Of a DNA stretch of 8,807 nt, positions 6,730-8,807 are shown one piece after another; the stretch's first letter is position 1; every line of letters begins with the position of its first letter. Under the pieces are notes generated by a model. The model was not told the origin of the DNA. It did not search any database and worked only from the letters and a program-made list of their open reading frames with translations. This stretch comes from Pseudomonadota bacterium. Lineage in GTDB: Bacteria > Pseudomonadota > Gammaproteobacteria > Burkholderiales > Nitrosomonadaceae. Both the position numbers and the translations under genes were made by a program. The stretch is taken from assembly GCA_018240935.1 (NCBI GenBank), contig JAFEEV010000199.1:1-8807 (forward strand). The letters run 5' to 3'.

Positions 6730-8659
6730 CATCAATCAATTAAATATCAGCGCTTCTTTGCCCAGCCCTAAAGGCGTAGCGCTTGCGCTGCTGGAAGCCT
6801 GCCGCCAGGAAGATGTCACCATCGCCGAAATCGCCAAACTGATCCAGACCGACCCGGCGCTCTCGGGCCGCTTGATTCAACGCGCCAATGCCACCAAACA
6901 AACCTCGCGCGCTGTCTCGTCGATTTCCGATGCGGTATCCCGTGTCGGTCTGACGGCTGTCAAGCAACTGGCCATGGGTTTCTCATTGATCGATCAGTAT
7001 CAGCAAAGCTCCAGCAAAGGATTCGACTACCAGCAGTTCTGGTCGCACTCGCTGCTAATGGCGATCGCCATGCAGGAGTTAGGTAAAGTGACGCGCGTAA
7101 GCGCTCCCGATGAGTTATTTGCCTGCGGTTTGATGATGCGGATCGGCTGCTTGGCATTAGCCTCGATTTACCCGGAGAAGTATTCCGAGTTGCTGCAAAA
7201 ACAATCGCCGGACATTACGTTGAATCAACTGGAACAACAGTACTTACAAACCGATCATAACGAACTGACGGCCGCCATGCTGATCAACTTCGGCTTCCCC
7301 ACCATTTTCGTTGAATCGATCTACTATCATGAAACCCCCGGCGAATCCGGTTTTTCCGAAGGCTCACGCCCTTATCAAATTGTGCATCTGCTCTATTTGG
7401 CCAAACAAATCGCCGACTTCGCTTTAACCGAAGAATGCGAACGCAATCAGCATATCTCTCAGTTGATATTGCTGGGCGGGAAAATTGGCTTGGATACCGA
7501 AACATTCGGCGCTTTCATCGACCAAATCATCCAAGAATGGCACGCTTGGGGAAAAATACTCAAGATTCCGGTCATGGACTTTCCCCATTCGTTCGAGAAA
7601 ATGATGAACGCTTCCGCACCGCGCCCGGAAAATGCCACGAACGCTGCTTCACTGCGCATCCTGCTGGTGGAAGATGATCCATCGAGCCTGATTCTGACCA
7701 AGGAATTGCTTTCCAACGTGCTCGGTCACACCGTCTTCACCACCAGCGACGGTCAACAAGCTCTGGCGCTGGCGATGGAAGTTTTACCGCATATCGTCAT
7801 CACCGATTGGATGATGCCGGTCATGAACGGTCTTGAGTTAACCAAATCCCTGCGCACGACCGAGTGGGGGCAAAATTTGTACGTCATCATGCTGACCAGC
7901 ATAGAAGATGAAGAAGAAGTGATCAAAGCATTCGATGCGGGCGTTGACGATTACATCACCAAACCGATCAATATCCGCGCCTTCCGCGCCCGCTTGCGGG
8001 CAGCCTGGCATTACCGGCAATTGCAGGAATCCTGGGAGCGCGACCGCGAGCAACTCAAACGGTTTGCCGCCGAACTGGCGGTCACCAATCGCAAGCTGGA
8101 ATACTATGCTTTGACCGATATGCTGACTGAATTGCCGAACCGGCGCTCAGGCATGGAAACGCTGGCGGAAACCTGGAGCGTCGCCAACCGGTCGGGGCAG
8201 TTGATGGCGGTCATGCTTCTCGACATCGATCATTTCAAGGTGATCAACGACACCTACGGCCATGCAGTCGGCGATAAAGTGCTGAAGGAAATATCCGCAA
8301 TCATCCGCAGAACGGCGCGTAAAGGCGATACTTTCTGCCGCATGGGCGGAGAGGAATTTCTAGTCGTTTGCCAGCTGGGAAATTCGGATGCCAAATCGAT
8401 CATCCTTTTTGCCGAAAGGTTGCGGCAGCAAATCAGCCAGCAACAAATCAATATCGGCGAGAACCACATCCAAATCACCATCAGCATCGGTGTGGCATTG
8501 AAAGAACCCGGTATGAAAAGCGAGGATCACCTGGTCAATGCGGCTGACAAAGCGCTTTATGCCGCCAAGAATGCCGGAAGAAACCGGGCTTTTCTGACAT
8601 TCAAAAACCGGCTTTTGGCTGCATCATCTATCATCGACAAGCCACCGATCAAAACCTGA
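6716..8659 (+). CDS. HDOD-REC-GGDEF protein, predicted diguanylate cyclase
   Basis: This 647-residue soluble protein overlaps the previous gene by 14 bases. Its N-terminal half (about 10-220) is an HDOD domain, seen in LPSPKGVALALLEACRQ (15-31), IAKLIQTDPALSGRLIQRAN (39-58) and AVSRVGLTAVKQLAMGFS (73-90). HDOD domains are non-catalytic relatives of HD phosphohydrolases that act as regulatory or docking modules. A receiver domain follows (about 313-430) with E319/D320/D321, phospho-acceptor D364, T394 and K416. A charged helix (about 433-462) links it to GGDEF, which begins at YYALTDMLTELPNR and has GGEEF at 544-548. R535 and D538 form an RxxD motif at the normal distance, so product inhibition by c-di-GMP is expected. 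It resembles a PleD/WspR-like response-regulator cyclase with HDOD added in front. As last gene of the cluster it is a plausible phosphorelay output that makes c-di-GMP; the role of HDOD is unknown. Confidence 0.93.
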   Translation: MKVADINQLNISASLPSPKGVALALLEACRQEDVTIAEIAKLIQTDPALSGRLIQRANATKQTSRAVSSISDAVSRVGLTAVKQLAMGFSLIDQYQQSSSKGFDYQQFWSHSLLMAIAMQELGKVTRVSAPDELFACGLMMRIGCLALASIYPEKYSELLQKQSPDITLNQLEQQYLQTDHNELTAAMLINFGFPTIFVESIYYHETPGESGFSEGSRPYQIVHLLYLAKQIADFALTEECERNQHISQLILLGGKIGLDTETFGAFIDQIIQEWHAWGKILKIPVMDFPHSFEKMMNASAPRPENATNAASLRILLVEDDPSSLILTKELLSNVLGHTVFTTSDGQQALALAMEVLPHIVITDWMMPVMNGLELTKSLRTTEWGQNLYVIMLTSIEDEEEVIKAFDAGVDDYITKPINIRAFRARLRAAWHYRQLQESWERDREQLKRFAAELAVTNRKLEYYALTDMLTELPNRRSGMETLAETWSVANRSGQLMAVMLLDIDHFKVINDTYGHAVGDKVLKEISAIIRRTARKGDTFCRMGGEEFLVVCQLGNSDAKSIILFAERLRQQISQQQINIGENHIQITISIGVALKEPGMKSEDHLVNAADKALYAAKNAGRNRAFLTFKNRLLAASSIIDKPPIKT

Positions 8660-8685
8660 GGCGTACGAAATCTCTGGGTTATTTA

Positions 8686-8807
8686 GGGAAGCTCTGAAAA
8701 AGGGAAGCGAGCGACGGTCAGGCAAGGCGAAATCAGATGAAAAAGCGCAGTTTACAAGATGTAAATGAGCATTTTGAGTCTGATTTCAACACAGCATGAT
8801 CGAGCGC
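8686..8807. repeat. Candidate dispersed repeat or MITE-like element, truncated by the window end
   Basis: The 148 bases after the last gene encode nothing I can support. From GGGAAGCTCTGAAAAAG at 8686 the sequence has the look of a terminal repeat followed by a large imperfect palindrome (8707-8807). Outer arms near 8707-8714 and 8800-8807 pair at six of eight positions, around the inner palindrome centred at 8758. If symmetric, a matching CAGAGCTTCCC end should lie just beyond the window. The heptamer GGGAAGC occurs twice (8686-8692 and 8702-8708). No transposase is visible. A repetitive nature is inferred from structure and a general impression of similar sequences in betaproteobacteria. 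Confidence 0.4.
8729..8787. repeat. Imperfect inverted repeat (hairpin)
   Basis: GAAATCAGA (8729-8737) is matched exactly by TCTGATTTC (8779-8787). AAAA (8741-8744) matches TTTT (8772-8775). TTTACA (8751-8756) matches TGTAAA (8760-8765) around an AGA loop. All three pairs share one centre at 8758, which random sequence is unlikely to produce. There is no T-run after the right arm, so it is not a standard intrinsic terminator, although it could stall or protect the 3' end of the operon transcript. Confidence 0.8.

Noticed and set aside
8729..8787. Palindrome as a rho-independent terminator
   Set aside because: The stem is AT-rich and interrupted, and no run of T follows the right arm.
1..8807. 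CRISPR array, tRNA, rRNA or riboswitch
   Set aside because: No regularly spaced repeats, and almost all sequence is explained by five coding regions; the only gaps are 71 and 148 bases.

Overview
The window reads as one strand throughout: five genes on the + strand, packed almost without gaps, followed by a short non-coding tail. Protein style, moderate GC and domain content suggest a Gram-negative proteobacterium. A betaproteobacterium of the Nitrosomonas type is my best guess, from general resemblance only and with low confidence.

Layout. (1) Positions 1-1188 hold the C-terminal beta-barrel part of a TonB-dependent outer-membrane receptor, whose 5' end lies outside the window. (2) Positions 1260-1850 encode a small exported protein of the YfiR/DUF4154 family. 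(3) Positions 1850-4612 encode a 920-residue membrane hybrid histidine kinase: CHASE8-like periplasmic sensor, HAMP, HisKA, HATPase, two receiver domains and an HPt domain. (4) Positions 4609-6729 encode a REC-PAS-GGDEF-EAL protein with both c-di-GMP catalytic signatures intact. (5) Positions 6716-8659 encode an HDOD-REC-GGDEF protein, a predicted diguanylate cyclase with an intact RxxD inhibitory site. (6) Positions 8660-8807 hold no gene but contain a strong imperfect palindrome, which looks like the start of a repeat element cut by the window end.

How they fit together. Genes 2 to 5 overlap (TAATG, GTGA, then 14 bases), so they are very likely one translationally coupled operon. In Pseudomonas, YfiR is the periplasmic repressor of YfiN, a CHASE8-HAMP-GGDEF cyclase. 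Here the YfiR-like gene sits directly before a kinase whose periplasmic domain looks like CHASE8. The most interesting reading is that the YfiR/CHASE8 input module has been transplanted from a direct cyclase to a multistep phosphorelay. Two downstream receiver proteins would then set c-di-GMP: one able in principle to make and degrade it, the other only to make it. The TonB receptor upstream may bring the outer-membrane signal or simply be a neighbour. These links are inferred from domain knowledge and gene order and are not demonstrated.
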